A DNA stretch of 64,000 nt, taken from contig NZ_VORW01000001.1 in the NCBI RefSeq assembly GCF_007997215.1, positions 62,001 through 126,000 of the forward strand, in the 5' to 3' direction. The notes under the pieces were generated by a model. The model was not told where the DNA came from. It saw only the letters and a program-made list of their open reading frames with translations, and searched no databases. Source of the DNA: Algoriphagus aquimarinus (GTDB lineage: Bacteria; Bacteroidota; Bacteroidia; Cytophagales; Cyclobacteriaceae). Positions 45,740-55,726 of this stretch are shown here, piece by piece. A program made the translations under genes and the position numbers. Each line of letters opens with the position of its first letter. The first letter of the stretch is position 1.

Positions 45740-46240
45740 ATGAAACGATATACCATATTCGTTATTACCGAAAATTTCATCGGTATCCTAAATCGCATCA
45801 CTATTATTTTTACCCGTAGAGGTATCAATATCGATGCACTTACAGCCTCTGAAAGTCGCCTGGAAGGGATCCATCGGATCACGATAGAGGTGACAGCTTC
45901 TGAAGACACGGTCATTCAGCTAGTCAATCAGATCGAAAAAATCATCGATGTGATCAAAGCTTTTTACCATGAGGATGAAAGCGTAGTCTATCAGGAAATC
46001 GCATTGTACAAAATTCCTGTTTCGAGATTAGATGGTGGATTGGAGAAAATAATTCGTCAGCATAATGCGAAAATCATTGCAGCAGAACCGGACTTTGTAG
46101 TCTTGGAACTGACAGGTCACAAGGAGCAGACGCAGGAATTGCTGGAAATCTTAAAAGGTTATGGCCTCCTGGAATTTGCTAGATCAGGCAGAGTAGCTGT
46201 CGCAAAAAGAATGTTGACAATTGACAGTTTTGTCAAATAA
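45740..46240 (+). CDS. ilvN: Acetolactate synthase small (regulatory) subunit
   Basis: 166 residues. N-terminal ACT domain with VITENFIGILNRITIIFTRR and GINIDALTASES, then a second ACT-like domain, as in IlvN/IlvH. Mediates valine feedback inhibition on the large subunit. Nine bases after ilvB. Confidence 0.94.
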   Translation: MKRYTIFVITENFIGILNRITIIFTRRGINIDALTASESRLEGIHRITIEVTASEDTVIQLVNQIEKIIDVIKAFYHEDESVVYQEIALYKIPVSRLDGGLEKIIRQHNAKIIAAEPDFVVLELTGHKEQTQELLEILKGYGLLEFARSGRVAVAKRMLTIDSFVK

Positions 46241-46302
46241 TAATAAACCAAAAAGGGATTCCGCGGGAACCTATTAAACACTAGTAATAAATAAAAAAGC
46301 TC

Positions 46303-47346
46303 ATGAAATTAAAATTCGGCTCAACAGAAGAAAACGTAGTAACTAGGGAAGAATTTCCACTGGAAAAAGCAAGAGAAGTACTCAAGGACGAAGTGATCGC
46401 AGTATTAGGTTACGGCGTTCAAGGTCCAGGTCAGGCACTTAACTTGAAAGACAACGGATTCAACGTGATTGTAGGTCAGCGTAAAGGCTCCAAAACTTGG
46501 GACAAAGCTGTAGCTGATGGCTGGGTTCCTGGCGAAACACTTTTCGAATTGGAAGAAGCTTGTGAAAAAGGTACTATCCTTCAATTCCTTCTTTCCGATG
46601 CTGGTCAGATTGCTCTTTGGCCTACCGTAAAGAAGCACCTTACTCCAGGTAAAGCTTTGTACTTCTCTCACGGTTTCGGTGTGACTTACAAAGACAAAAC
46701 TGGTATCATTCCGCCAGCTGACGTAGATGTGATCTTGGTAGCTCCAAAAGGTTCTGGTACTTCTTTGAGAAGAATGTTTGTAGAAGGTAGAGGCTTGAAC
46801 TCTTCTTATGCAATCTATCAGGATGGAACTGGCAAAGCTTATGACCGTGTTGTAGCTCTTGGTATCGGTGTTGGTTCAGGATATTTGTTTGAGACAGATT
46901 TCTACCGTGAAGTAACTTCAGATTTGACTGGAGAAAGAGGTACCTTAATGGGCGCTATCCAAGGTATTTTCGCAGCTCAGTACGAAGTACTTAGATCAAA
47001 TGGTCACAGTCCTTCTGAAGCTTTCAACGAAACAGTGGAAGAATTGACACAGTCATTGATGCCATTGGTAGCTGAAAACGGAATGGACTGGATGTATGCT
47101 AACTGCTCCACTACTGCACAAAGAGGTGCTTTGGATTGGTGGAAACCTTTCAGAGATGCTACTAAGCCAGTATTCGAAGAATTATATGCTAGTGTAAAAT
47201 CTGGACAAGAGGCTCAGAAGTCTATCGACTCTAACTCAAAAGATGATTACAGAGTGAAATTGGAAGCTGAATTGAAAGAATTGAGAGATTCTGAAATGTG
47301 GCAGGCAGGTGCTGTGGTCCGTCAATTGAGACCAGAAAATAATTAA
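46303..47346 (+). CDS. ilvC: Ketol-acid reductoisomerase
   Basis: 347 residues, class I. Rossmann motif [19 protein letters not shown] (about residues 35-53), and the knotted C-terminal domain with [20 protein letters not shown] and [15 protein letters not shown]. Converts acetolactate and acetohydroxybutyrate to dihydroxy acids using NAD(P)H. Separated from ilvN by 62 bases in which TTCC-GCG-GGAA can form a tiny hairpin. Confidence 0.96.
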   Translation: MKLKFGSTEENVVTREEFPLEKAREVLKDEVIAVLGYGVQGPGQALNLKDNGFNVIVGQRKGSKTWDKAVADGWVPGETLFELEEACEKGTILQFLLSDAGQIALWPTVKKHLTPGKALYFSHGFGVTYKDKTGIIPPADVDVILVAPKGSGTSLRRMFVEGRGLNSSYAIYQDGTGKAYDRVVALGIGVGSGYLFETDFYREVTSDLTGERGTLMGAIQGIFAAQYEVLRSNGHSPSEAFNETVEELTQSLMPLVAENGMDWMYANCSTTAQRGALDWWKPFRDATKPVFEELYASVKSGQEAQKSIDSNSKDDYRVKLEAELKELRDSEMWQAGAVVRQLRPENN

Positions 47347-47365
47347 TATAAAACCCCCAAGAATT

Positions 47366-48874
47366 ATGAGTGAGAAGCTATGGATATTTGACACTACCCT
47401 GAGAGATGGGGAGCAAGTACCCGGGTGTCAGCTGAATACCCAGGAGAAAATTGTGGTTGCAAAAGCGCTGGAAGAACTAGGTGTAGATATTATCGAAGCC
47501 GGCTTTCCAATTTCGAGTCCAGGAGATTTCAATTCTGTCCTCGAGATTTCAAAGGCAGTATCAAACCCGATTATCTGTGCCCTCTCCAGAGCTGTTGAAA
47601 AAGATATCGAAGTAGCGGCTCAGTCCCTCAAATTCGCTAAAAAAGGTAGGATTCACACGGGTATTGGTGTTTCCCCTTATCATATTCAATTCAAACTGCG
47701 CTCCACTCCCGAGGATATTATTGCTCGGGGTGTAGCAGCAGTGAAGTTTGCCCGACGATTTGTAGACGACGTGGAGTTTTACGCTGAAGATGCTGGTCGT
47801 GCAGACGAAGACTTCTTAAACAAGATCATTGAAGAAGTGATCAAAGCTGGAGCTACTGTGGTCAATATCCCTGATACTACTGGGTATTGTCTTCCAGAGC
47901 AATACGGAGCTATTATCGCTAGTTTGAGAAACAATGTTCCAAATATCGATAAAGCAATCATTGCTACCCATTGCCATAATGACCTCGGGATGGCTACTGC
48001 CAATACCGTATCTGGTGTGCAACATGGGGCTCGTCAAGTGGAAGTGACTATCAATGGTATTGGTGAAAGAGCAGGGAATACCTCACTGGAAGAAGTGGTC
48101 ATGGCAATCAAATGTCATAAATCCATTGACGTCCATACTGAAATCGTTACTCCTAGAATCTACAATACAAGCCGATTGGTCTCTAAGTTGATGAATATGC
48201 CTGTGCAGCCAAACAAGGCTATTGTAGGAAGAAACGCATTTGCGCATTCATCAGGAATTCACCAAGATGGTGTATTGAAGCACAGAGAAAATTACGAAAT
48301 CATTGACCCTAAAGATGTGGGTGTCGGTGAGTCAACTATCGTATTGACAGCAAGATCTGGAAGAGCTGCCTTGAAGCATCACTTGGATGCATTAGGAGTA
48401 GAATTGGAAGGTGAAGCACTTCGTGAAGTATATGAGGAATTCTTGATCCTTGCTGATAGCAAGAGAGACATTGGCAGAAAAGATCTTTTGGGATTGGTAG
48501 GCAAATACGTAGAAGATTCAAATTTCATTGAACTAGGTAAAGTATCCTATTCTTCCAACGGGACTATCCAAGCTCAGGTATCCTTGAAAATTGGTAATGA
48601 GGAACATACTTCTACCGCTCATGGCAACGGCCCTGTGGATGCAGTACTTAAGGCAATTGAAAAAAGCGCCAAGCCAGCAGTTGAACTGGAAGAATTCCTA
48701 ATTCAAGCCATTACACACGGAAGTGATGATGTGGCTAAAGTCCACATGAGATTAATCAAAGGAGACAAGCCTTACTATGGTTTTGCTTCTCATACTGACA
48801 TCGTTTTGGCATCAGCACAGGCTTTTGTCGATGCACTCAATAAAATACCGGTCAAAGAATACGCGACCGCATAA
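47366..48874 (+). CDS. leuA: 2-isopropylmalate synthase
   Basis: 502 residues. DRE-TIM motif [17 protein letters not shown] (about residues 8-24), HxH metal ligands in [33 protein letters not shown], and the C-terminal LeuA regulatory domain from about residue 370. Condenses acetyl-CoA and 2-ketoisovalerate. Compare the diverged paralog at 50989. Confidence 0.95.
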   Translation: MSEKLWIFDTTLRDGEQVPGCQLNTQEKIVVAKALEELGVDIIEAGFPISSPGDFNSVLEISKAVSNPIICALSRAVEKDIEVAAQSLKFAKKGRIHTGIGVSPYHIQFKLRSTPEDIIARGVAAVKFARRFVDDVEFYAEDAGRADEDFLNKIIEEVIKAGATVVNIPDTTGYCLPEQYGAIIASLRNNVPNIDKAIIATHCHNDLGMATANTVSGVQHGARQVEVTINGIGERAGNTSLEEVVMAIKCHKSIDVHTEIVTPRIYNTSRLVSKLMNMPVQPNKAIVGRNAFAHSSGIHQDGVLKHRENYEIIDPKDVGVGESTIVLTARSGRAALKHHLDALGVELEGEALREVYEEFLILADSKRDIGRKDLLGLVGKYVEDSNFIELGKVSYSSNGTIQAQVSLKIGNEEHTSTAHGNGPVDAVLKAIEKSAKPAVELEEFLIQAITHGSDDVAKVHMRLIKGDKPYYGFASHTDIVLASAQAFVDALNKIPVKEYATA

Positions 48875-48876
48875 TT

Positions 48877-50283
48877 ATGGAAAAGACAACATTATTTGAT
48901 AAAATCTGGGATGCTCACGTAGTGAAATCCGTTCCTGCTGGGCCAGATGTATTCTTCATTGATAAGCATTTTATCCATGAAGTAACATCTCCAGTAGCGT
49001 TTCTAAATCTGGAAAAGCGTGGAATAGGAGTAAAAAACCCAAGCAGAACAGTTGCTACTCCTGATCACAACGTACCTACTGTAGATCAAGATAAAACTAT
49101 AAAGGATAAGCTTTCCCGCATGCAGGTAGAAAGACTGCGTGAGAACTGTGCCAAATACGGCATTGAACTTCACGATTTAGGTTCTGCTCATCACGGGATT
49201 GTACACGTAATCGGTCCAGAACTCGGCATCACCCAGCCTGGTATGACGATCGTATGTGGCGATAGCCATACTTCTACTCACGGTGCCTTTGGAGCAATTG
49301 CTTTTGGTATCGGTACTTCTGAAGTTGAGATGGTTCTTGCTACTCAGTGTATCATGCAGTCCAAAGCCAAGAAAATGAAAATCTCCATTGATGGAGTGGC
49401 AGGCAAAGGAGTGACATCTAAAGATTTGATTCTATATGTGATCGCTCAGATCTCTGCTGCTGGCGCTACTGGATACTTTGTGGAATATGCTGGATCTGCT
49501 ATTCAAAGTCTATCTATGGAAGCAAGAATGACCGTGTGTAACATGTCTATTGAGATGGGTGCACGTGGTGGCTTGATCGCTCCTGATGAGACTACTTTCG
49601 AGTATCTAAAAGGTAAAGATTACGCTCCAAAAGGTGAAGACTGGGATAAAGCTGTTGCTTACTGGAAAACTTTGAAAACAGACGAAGGTGCTGTTTTCGA
49701 CAAAGAATATCACTTCGATGCTGCAGATATCGAGCCGATGATCACCTACGGTACTAATCCAGGTATGGGTATCAAAGTGAAAGGAAATATCCCGACTACT
49801 GAAGGAATGGAAGGAAGCAACAAAACTTCTTACCTGAAATCTTTAGCCTATATGGGCTTTGAGCCAGGTGAAGCCATCAAAGGTAAAAAAGTTGATTTCG
49901 TCTTCGTAGGATCTTGTACCAACGGAAGAATAGAAGATATCAGATCTGTAGCGGAATATGTAAAAGGCCATAAAAAAGCTGATAACATCACCGCTTGGAT
50001 CGTACCAGGATCTCGTGAAGTCGAGAAAATGGCACATGAAGAAGGATTGGTGAAAATTCTGGAAGAAGCTGGATTTGAACTTCGTCAACCAGGCTGTTCA
50101 GCTTGTCTAGCGATGAATGATGACAAAATTCCTTCTGGAAAATACGCAGTCTCTACTTCCAACAGAAACTTCGAAGGTCGTCAGGGACCTGGAGCTAGAA
50201 CTATGCTCGCATCTCCTTTGACTGTAGCAGCAGTAGCCATTGCTGGCGTAATCTGCGACCCAAGAGAAGTGTTTCAAAATTAA
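48877..50283 (+). CDS. leuC: 3-isopropylmalate dehydratase large subunit
   Basis: 468 residues. Aconitase-family 4Fe-4S subunit; cluster cysteines lie in [14 protein letters not shown] and [15 protein letters not shown], and [20 protein letters not shown] is the substrate region. Two bases after leuA. Works with LeuD at 50392. Confidence 0.97.
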   Translation: MEKTTLFDKIWDAHVVKSVPAGPDVFFIDKHFIHEVTSPVAFLNLEKRGIGVKNPSRTVATPDHNVPTVDQDKTIKDKLSRMQVERLRENCAKYGIELHDLGSAHHGIVHVIGPELGITQPGMTIVCGDSHTSTHGAFGAIAFGIGTSEVEMVLATQCIMQSKAKKMKISIDGVAGKGVTSKDLILYVIAQISAAGATGYFVEYAGSAIQSLSMEARMTVCNMSIEMGARGGLIAPDETTFEYLKGKDYAPKGEDWDKAVAYWKTLKTDEGAVFDKEYHFDAADIEPMITYGTNPGMGIKVKGNIPTTEGMEGSNKTSYLKSLAYMGFEPGEAIKGKKVDFVFVGSCTNGRIEDIRSVAEYVKGHKKADNITAWIVPGSREVEKMAHEEGLVKILEEAGFELRQPGCSACLAMNDDKIPSGKYAVSTSNRNFEGRQGPGARTMLASPLTVAAVAIAGVICDPREVFQN

Positions 50284-50391
50284 AAATACGAAGTCAGAAA
50301 TGGGAAGTACGAGTTTGAATCGGTAAGTAAGGTTTAAGTACCGATCAAATCTTTCAATTTTCCAATCTTCCAATCTTTCAATCAATAAAAA
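50284..50391. repeat. Repeat-rich spacer within the operon
   Basis: 108 bases between leuC and leuD, the widest gap inside the operon. The second half has iterated CAATCTT/TTCCAATCT/TTTCAATC words (about 50347-50384), the kind of low-complexity intergenic repeat that is dispersed in Bacteroidota genomes. Confidence 0.5.
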
Positions 50392-50982
50392 ATGGCTTAC
50401 GATAAATTTACTGTTCTCACGAGCACTGCGGTTCCTTTACCGACAGATAATGTCGATACAGATCAAATCATCCCAGCTCGATTCCTGAAGGCTACTGAGC
50501 GTGAAGGTTTCGGCGACAATCTTTTCCGTGACTGGAGATATGATGTAGAAGGCAATCCTAAAAAGGATTTTGTCCTAAACGATCCAACTTACAGCGGTAA
50601 AATCTTGGTTTCTGGAAGGAACTTCGGTTCAGGATCTAGTAGAGAGCACGCGGTTTGGGCACTATATGATTATGGATTCAGATGTGTAGTCTCCAGCTTT
50701 TTCGCAGATATCTTCAAAAATAATTGCTTAAATATCGGAGTTCTTCCAGTGACAGTTTCTCCTGAGTTTTCTGATAAACTTATGGATGCAATCACTGCAA
50801 ATCCTGCAACAACTATCACAGTTGATATTCCTTCTCAGAAGATCACATTAGATTCCACTGGTGAATCTGAATCTTTTGATATCAATGAATACAAGAAAGA
50901 CAATATGCAGAATGGCTTCGACGACATCGACTACTTGTTGAGTATGTCTGAAGAAATCGATGCTTTCGCAGCAGATAAATAA
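50392..50982 (+). CDS. leuD: 3-isopropylmalate dehydratase small subunit
   Basis: 196 residues. DNVDTDQIIPARFLKATERE (about residues 19-38) and VSGRNFGSGSSREHAVWAL (about 74-92) are LeuD hallmarks. Forms the heterodimer with LeuC for isomerising isopropylmalate. Confidence 0.96.
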   Translation: MAYDKFTVLTSTAVPLPTDNVDTDQIIPARFLKATEREGFGDNLFRDWRYDVEGNPKKDFVLNDPTYSGKILVSGRNFGSGSSREHAVWALYDYGFRCVVSSFFADIFKNNCLNIGVLPVTVSPEFSDKLMDAITANPATTITVDIPSQKITLDSTGESESFDINEYKKDNMQNGFDDIDYLLSMSEEIDAFAADK

Positions 50983-50988
50983 GTGGAA

Positions 50989-52575
50989 ATGACCGCAGGG
51001 AAGCGCATTGAAATAATGGATACAACGCTGAGGGATGGAGAACAGACCTCAAGCGTTTCCTTTTTGCCTTCTGAAAAGCTGCAAATCGCTAAACTTTTGC
51101 TGGATGAATTGAAGGTGGATCGTATAGAGGTAGCTTCAGCTAGAGTTTCAGATGGAGAATTGGCAGGAGTCCAGAAAATCACCCATTGGGCGGCTGAAAA
51201 AGGCTATCTGGACCGGGTAGAGGTTTTGGGTTTTGTGGATACACCAGCTTCGGTGGATTGGCTTGTAAAAGCTGGTGCCAAAGTGATGAATCTACTCACC
51301 AAAGGCTCACTGAATCACCTGACTCACCAACTTAAGAAAACTCCAGAGCAGCATTTTGAAGACATACAAAAGAGCATAGAATATGCTCAGGAAAATGGAA
51401 TCGGCATAAATGTCTACCTCGAAGACTGGTCAAATGGCATGCGTAATTCTCCGGAATATACCATCGATCTGATCGCGTTTTTGACGACGCAACCGGTGAA
51501 AAGAATCATGCTCCCGGATACTTTGGGGTTACTTTCTCCAGAGGAAACCAAAACATTTTTCATACAAATCACCAGGGAGTTTCCTGATACACATTTTGAT
51601 TTCCATGCGCACAATGACTACGATCTTTCTGTCGCCAATGTCATGGAAGCTATCATGCACGGCGCCTCCGGAATTCACACGACAGTAAACGGTCTAGGAG
51701 AAAGAGCTGGAAATGCTCCACTTGAATCTGTAGTGGCGGTGATCAAGGATTTTACTGATTTAGAAATCGGTGTGAAAGAGCAAAAAATCTACCGTGTAAG
51801 TAAACTGGTAGAGCAATTTTCTGGTCAACATATTCCGGCAAATAAGCCTGTTGTAGGTGAAAATGTATTTACTCAAACTGCAGGAATTCATGCCGACGGA
51901 GATAATAAGAAGAACCTTTATTTCAATGACCTTCTCCCTGAGAGATTTGGTCGTCAACGGAAATATGCCCTTGGTAAAACTTCTGGAAAGGCCAATATTC
52001 TAAAGAATCTGGAGGAATTGGGAATTTCTTTGGAGAAGGATGAGCTCACTAAAGTGACTCAGCGCATCATCGAACTCGGTGATAAAAAAGAGCGAGTGAC
52101 TACGGAAGATTTGCCTTACATTATTTCTGATGTGCTTCAGAACAATTCCATTTCCAAAAACATCTATATAGAAGGCTACCACATGACTCATTCTCATGGC
52201 CTAAAGCCATCCGTGCAACTTAGACTTAATATTTATGGGAAATCATACGATGCCCATGCTTCTGGAGATGGTCAATATGATGCATTCATGCGTGCTGTAA
52301 AAGAGATTTACAAATCCAGAAAAAGACAACTTCCTAAGTTGATCGACTACCATGTCTCTATTCCTCCTGGAGGCAAAACAGATGCTTTTGTGGAGACTGT
52401 AGTGACCTGGGATTATGGGAAAATATTTAAAACAAAGGGTTTAGACCCTGATCAAACAGTGGCTGCGATGATGGCCACAGAGAAAATGCTAAACATCGTC
52501 GAATCATTCAATCAAACACCAACGAAAGAAGAATCCAAGTTTTATGGAAATGAATATCGCGCTGTTGCCGGGTGA
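50989..52575 (+). CDS. Citramalate synthase-like / second alpha-isopropylmalate synthase
   Basis: 528 residues from the ATG at 50989 (a GTG at 50983 follows the leuD stop directly). DRE-TIM motif [20 protein letters not shown], HxH in [37 protein letters not shown] and a C-terminal LeuA-type regulatory domain (from about residue 395). It differs from LeuA at 47366 in the pocket after the DGEQ motif and resembles CimA-type enzymes, which make citramalate from pyruvate and acetyl-CoA. Its 3' end overlaps leuB by 32 bases. Specificity is inferred. Confidence 0.8.
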   Translation: MTAGKRIEIMDTTLRDGEQTSSVSFLPSEKLQIAKLLLDELKVDRIEVASARVSDGELAGVQKITHWAAEKGYLDRVEVLGFVDTPASVDWLVKAGAKVMNLLTKGSLNHLTHQLKKTPEQHFEDIQKSIEYAQENGIGINVYLEDWSNGMRNSPEYTIDLIAFLTTQPVKRIMLPDTLGLLSPEETKTFFIQITREFPDTHFDFHAHNDYDLSVANVMEAIMHGASGIHTTVNGLGERAGNAPLESVVAVIKDFTDLEIGVKEQKIYRVSKLVEQFSGQHIPANKPVVGENVFTQTAGIHADGDNKKNLYFNDLLPERFGRQRKYALGKTSGKANILKNLEELGISLEKDELTKVTQRIIELGDKKERVTTEDLPYIISDVLQNNSISKNIYIEGYHMTHSHGLKPSVQLRLNIYGKSYDAHASGDGQYDAFMRAVKEIYKSRKRQLPKLIDYHVSIPPGGKTDAFVETVVTWDYGKIFKTKGLDPDQTVAAMMATEKMLNIVESFNQTPTKEESKFYGNEYRAVAG

Positions 52576-53611
52576 CGGCATCGGACCTGAAGTAATCGAC
52601 CAGGCTGTAAAAGTAGTGAAAGCTATAGGCCAGAAATTCGGACACAAAATCACGTTTACAGAAGCAGTAGTAGGTGCTGCCGCAATTGATGCGACTGGCG
52701 AGCCTTATCCAGATGCTACTCACGAAATCGCTGCAGCTTCGGATGCGGTTCTTTTCGGAGCAATCGGAGATCCTAAATATGATAATGATCCTAAAGCAAA
52801 AGTTCGTCCTGAGCAAGGATTGTTGTTGATGCGTCAGAAACTTGGCTTGTTTGCCAATGTTCGCCCAACTTTCACTTTTCCTTCATTGGTGCACAAATCT
52901 CCTTTGAAATTGGATCGTGTGGATGGTGTGGATTTGGTGTTCTTCAGAGAATTGACTGGCGGGATATACTTCGGCGAGCCAAGAGGAAGAAATGAGCAAG
53001 GAACTAAGGCGTTTGATACCAATGTGTACAGCAAGTTTGAGATTGTTCGCTTAGCGAGAATGGGTTTTGAAGCTGCGCAAAAAAGAAGAAAACTCCTGAC
53101 TTGTGTGGACAAAGCAAATGTAATGGCGACTTCCAGACTATGGAGAGAAACTGTGCAAGAACTTGCTCCGGAATACCCTGATGTCAAGGTAGAATATGAA
53201 TTCGTAGATGCGGTAGCGATGCGTTTGATCCAGTGGCCAAAAGCATACGATGTCTTGATTACCGAAAACTTATTCGGAGATATCTTGACTGACGAGGCTT
53301 CTGTGATCTCAGGATCTATGGGGTTGATGCCATCTGCTTCTTTAGGTTTAGGTGTGAAATTATTCGAGCCAATTCACGGATCTTATCCACAAGCGAAAGG
53401 GAAGAATATTGCTAACCCGTTAGCAACGATACTTTCTGCTGCAATGATGTTTGATTATGCTTTTGATCTGAAAGAAGAATCTGAACTAATTTCCAAAGTG
53501 GTTAATCTTTCCCTAGAGGAAGGATATGTTACGGAAGATATCGCTGATGGCGGTACAGCTTACAAAACTTCGGAAGTTGGCGACTGGCTAGCTGCTAAGA
53601 TTTTGGCATAA
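52544..53611 (+). CDS. leuB: 3-isopropylmalate dehydrogenase
   Basis: 355 residues. [18 protein letters not shown] (about residues 5-22), [33 protein letters not shown] and [21 protein letters not shown] typify LeuB, which oxidises and decarboxylates 3-isopropylmalate (and 3-methylmalate in the citramalate route). Last gene of the operon, before a strong terminator. ATGs at 52544 and 52550. Confidence 0.97.
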   Translation: MEMNIALLPGDGIGPEVIDQAVKVVKAIGQKFGHKITFTEAVVGAAAIDATGEPYPDATHEIAAASDAVLFGAIGDPKYDNDPKAKVRPEQGLLLMRQKLGLFANVRPTFTFPSLVHKSPLKLDRVDGVDLVFFRELTGGIYFGEPRGRNEQGTKAFDTNVYSKFEIVRLARMGFEAAQKRRKLLTCVDKANVMATSRLWRETVQELAPEYPDVKVEYEFVDAVAMRLIQWPKAYDVLITENLFGDILTDEASVISGSMGLMPSASLGLGVKLFEPIHGSYPQAKGKNIANPLATILSAAMMFDYAFDLKEESELISKVVNLSLEEGYVTEDIADGGTAYKTSEVGDWLAAKILA

Positions 53612-53630
53612 CCTCCAACAGATATACTAT

Positions 53631-53660
53631 AAAAAACCACCTCTTTCAAGGTGGTTTTTT
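53631..53660. terminator. Bidirectional terminator at the end of the ilv-leu operon
   Basis: 12-bp perfect stem AAAAAACCACCT/AGGTGGTTTTTT (53631-53642 with 53649-53660) around a six-base loop, between leuB and the convergent VOC gene. Confidence 0.92.
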
Positions 53661-53663
53661 CAT

Positions 53664-54539
53664 TTAAGCATTTTTCAGCTCCTCGATATCAAACTTTTTC
53701 ATTTTCATAAAAGCCTGAACCACTCGACCGGATCGTTCGGGATCTGACATTAATTCAGAAAGAATTTCAGGGACTATCTGCCAAGACACGCCAAATTTGT
53801 CTTTCAACCAGCCACACTGACTTTCCTTCCCTCCTTCTACCAATTTCTCCCAGAAATAATCGATCTGATCCTGATCCCTGCATTCTATTACAAATGAAAG
53901 TGCTTCGTTGAAATCAAAATTATGCACAATCGAACTGTCCATAGCCGCAAATAAATTTCCATTGAGTGCAAATTGCGCATGGTTGATTGTTCCATCTTGA
54001 CCATTAGCATCATTTGCTCCATATCTAGAAATCATCTTGATATTAGAATCTTCAAAGATGCTTGTGTAGAAATTTATTGCCTCTTCGGCTTTTCCAAAAT
54101 TAGTCCCAGAGAACAATAAAGCTGGAATGAATTTCTGATCAGAAAACTCAGGCTTATCGATAGTGAGCTGCCAAGTGACTCCAAATTCATCCTGCAGCCA
54201 ACCATACTTTTGGCTCCAAGGATAAGTATCTAGAGGCATCAGCGCTCTTCCGTTTACCATCAATTTATCCCATACTTCCTGAATCTCACCTTCATTTTGA
54301 ACAATAGTATAAAATGAAATCGCTGGGGTAAACTTAAATTGTGGACCGCCATTGAGACACATAAATTTTTGACCTGCAGCGATAAAAGTCACCACCATAG
54401 GGTTTTCTTCATAGATCGCTGAATCCGAAAACACTGAGCAATAAAAATTCGCCGCTTCTTTTGCATTCCCATCAAACCATAAGCATGGATAAATGGGCTT
54501 ATTCAGGGCATTCACAGACTGATTATCCATTTCTTTCAT
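53664..54539 (-). CDS. Tandem PhnB-like VOC-fold protein
   Basis: 291 residues with two related VOC domains: the first from PCLWFDGNAKEAANFYCSVF (about residues 18-37) to WLQDEFGVTWQL, the second from PALLFSGTNFGKAEEAINFY (about 138-157) to WLKDKFGVSWQIVP. The GxxWQ ends and FYxSxF beginnings are those of the PhnB / 3-demethylubiquinone methyltransferase-like family, whose role is mostly unknown. The start ATG is in a CACATGAAAG context in leader copy E. Confidence 0.88.
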   Translation of the reverse strand: MKEMDNQSVNALNKPIYPCLWFDGNAKEAANFYCSVFSDSAIYEENPMVVTFIAAGQKFMCLNGGPQFKFTPAISFYTIVQNEGEIQEVWDKLMVNGRALMPLDTYPWSQKYGWLQDEFGVTWQLTIDKPEFSDQKFIPALLFSGTNFGKAEEAINFYTSIFEDSNIKMISRYGANDANGQDGTINHAQFALNGNLFAAMDSSIVHNFDFNEALSFVIECRDQDQIDYFWEKLVEGGKESQCGWLKDKFGVSWQIVPEILSELMSDPERSGRVVQAFMKMKKFDIEELKNA

Positions 54540-54642
54540 GTGTTTATATTTGTTTTTGAATGGTCCTCCCGATAGCTCGGGAGGTATTTCGCATGACCGA
54601 TAATCAACCCGCTATTTGACTTTTTTTCTCATGCTTTATTTC
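54537..54642 (-). promoter_or_regulatory. Recurrent leader element, copy E (remodelled, VOC gene)
   Basis: Minus strand: GAAATAAAGCATG (54642-54630, inside the 3' end of the upstream SRPBCC gene), TTGATTAT, CATGCGAAATACC, then, where the others have CATGTG, the palindrome CCTCCCGA-GCTA-TCGGGAGG (54565-54584), and CCATTC to CACATG with the ATG. The arm that would pair with the start codon is replaced by a self-closing hairpin. Weaker than the other copies in its 5' half. Confidence 0.4.
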
Positions 54643-55512
54643 ACAGATTTCCTTGAGTTTTCTCAAAGCTTTTGGCCAAATTCCGGTAAAATACTCATCA
54701 AATTCCATGGAGGAATCCAAGTCAATCAGGAGTAAGGTATTCTCTCCTTTTTCTTCAAAAGTATATTTCTCATGAGCTCCCTTCCACATTTCTACTTCTT
54801 TTCCCTCCATTATTTCCACACCCTCCTTCAGCTCTCCTAAATGCTCAACATCTATATGCTTATTTGGGATATTTTTAATGACTTTGCTCACAAGTCCATT
54901 TTGATTTCCTTCTTCACCTAAAGACACGAACAGGATTTTACTTCCCTTTTCCCAAGTCCCTATGTAGGTAGAACCAGGAGAAAATACATCCGTCCATTCT
55001 TCATAAGTCGGCTTTTCCAGCATCATTCGATAGACTTCTTTGGGAGTATTTTGTATGAGTATCTCAAAATGCAATCTGACCAATTTGGCTTCTGATTCTG
55101 TATAGGTTTTGAAATTATCTAAAATAGACTGCCAACCATTTTTTTGCATTTCTACTGGATTCTCCATTTCAGCATCGAAAGTCTCAGTGACTTCTACTCC
55201 ATCAGGTACTTTCCTAAAAGAAACTTTCGCATAGCGTCCGTCCTCCATGATGTACGAGTAAAATGAATGCTTTTCCACTTCCTGATATACACCTCCGAAA
55301 TCGAAGCCCATGCTTCCATCTTTTGCTTCCATTCTAGAAGTAAAACTTCCGCCAGGCTGAAGGTCATTCTCTGCTCTTGGTGTATGCCAGTCAGGGGATG
55401 CATTATTCCAATGTATGATATGCTTGGGCTGAGTAAAGTAATCCCAGACTTTTTCTAATGGTGCATCAACAATTGACTTAACGGTAATTTTGGTTTTTTG
55501 AGTAGTAGTCAT
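54604..55512 (-). CDS. Tandem SRPBCC (AHSA1-like) domain protein
   Basis: 302 residues from the ATG at 55512. Two SRPBCC domains: KSIVDAPLEKVWDYFTQPKH with HWNNASPDWHTPRAEND (about residues 12-45) and a second from HFEILIQNTPKEVYRMMLEK (about 148-167) with FSPGSTYIGTWEKGSKILF. Proteins of the AHSA1/YndB type bind hydrophobic ligands. The upstream VOC gene lies beyond its stop on the same strand. Confidence 0.88.
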   Translation of the reverse strand: MTTTQKTKITVKSIVDAPLEKVWDYFTQPKHIIHWNNASPDWHTPRAENDLQPGGSFTSRMEAKDGSMGFDFGGVYQEVEKHSFYSYIMEDGRYAKVSFRKVPDGVEVTETFDAEMENPVEMQKNGWQSILDNFKTYTESEAKLVRLHFEILIQNTPKEVYRMMLEKPTYEEWTDVFSPGSTYIGTWEKGSKILFVSLGEEGNQNGLVSKVIKNIPNKHIDVEHLGELKEGVEIMEGKEVEMWKGAHEKYTFEEKGENTLLLIDLDSSMEFDEYFTGIWPKALRKLKEICEIKHEKKSQIAG

Positions 55513-55632
55513 GATTTTCTGATTTATTTTCAAAAATTTACTTTACAAATTTATCTAGTGAAGAAATGATTCTCCCTGTTCAATTCAGACAAATGATGGG
55601 CGAAATACGACAGGAAACATTAAATTCAAGTT

Positions 55633-55726
55633 ATGAAATCGAGCATGACTTAAGAGTCACACGCTGAGCTGATTATTAATTATGTGAGATTCCATGTGTC
55701 CAAATAAAATCAATTATTCGCACATG
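55633..55726 (+). promoter_or_regulatory. Recurrent structured leader element, copy D (GlxA regulator)
   Basis: ATGAAATCGAGCATG (55633-55647), inner stem CTTA/TGAG around a TCACAC-containing loop, GCTGATTATT, ATGTGAGATTCC, CATGTG (55693-55698) complementary to CACATG (55721-55726) holding the ATG. The outer stem keeps pairing through a G-U wobble (GCAU/AUGU). The upstream reading frame is broken by TAA, so the conserved unit is the RNA or DNA, not a peptide. Confidence 0.65.

Noticed and set aside
46241..46302. Hairpin between ilvN and ilvC as a terminator
   Set aside because: Stem of only four pairs and no T-run.
50284..50391. Possible second promoter or attenuator between leuC and leuD
   Set aside because: No TAnnTTTG box or terminator hairpin; only low-complexity repeats.
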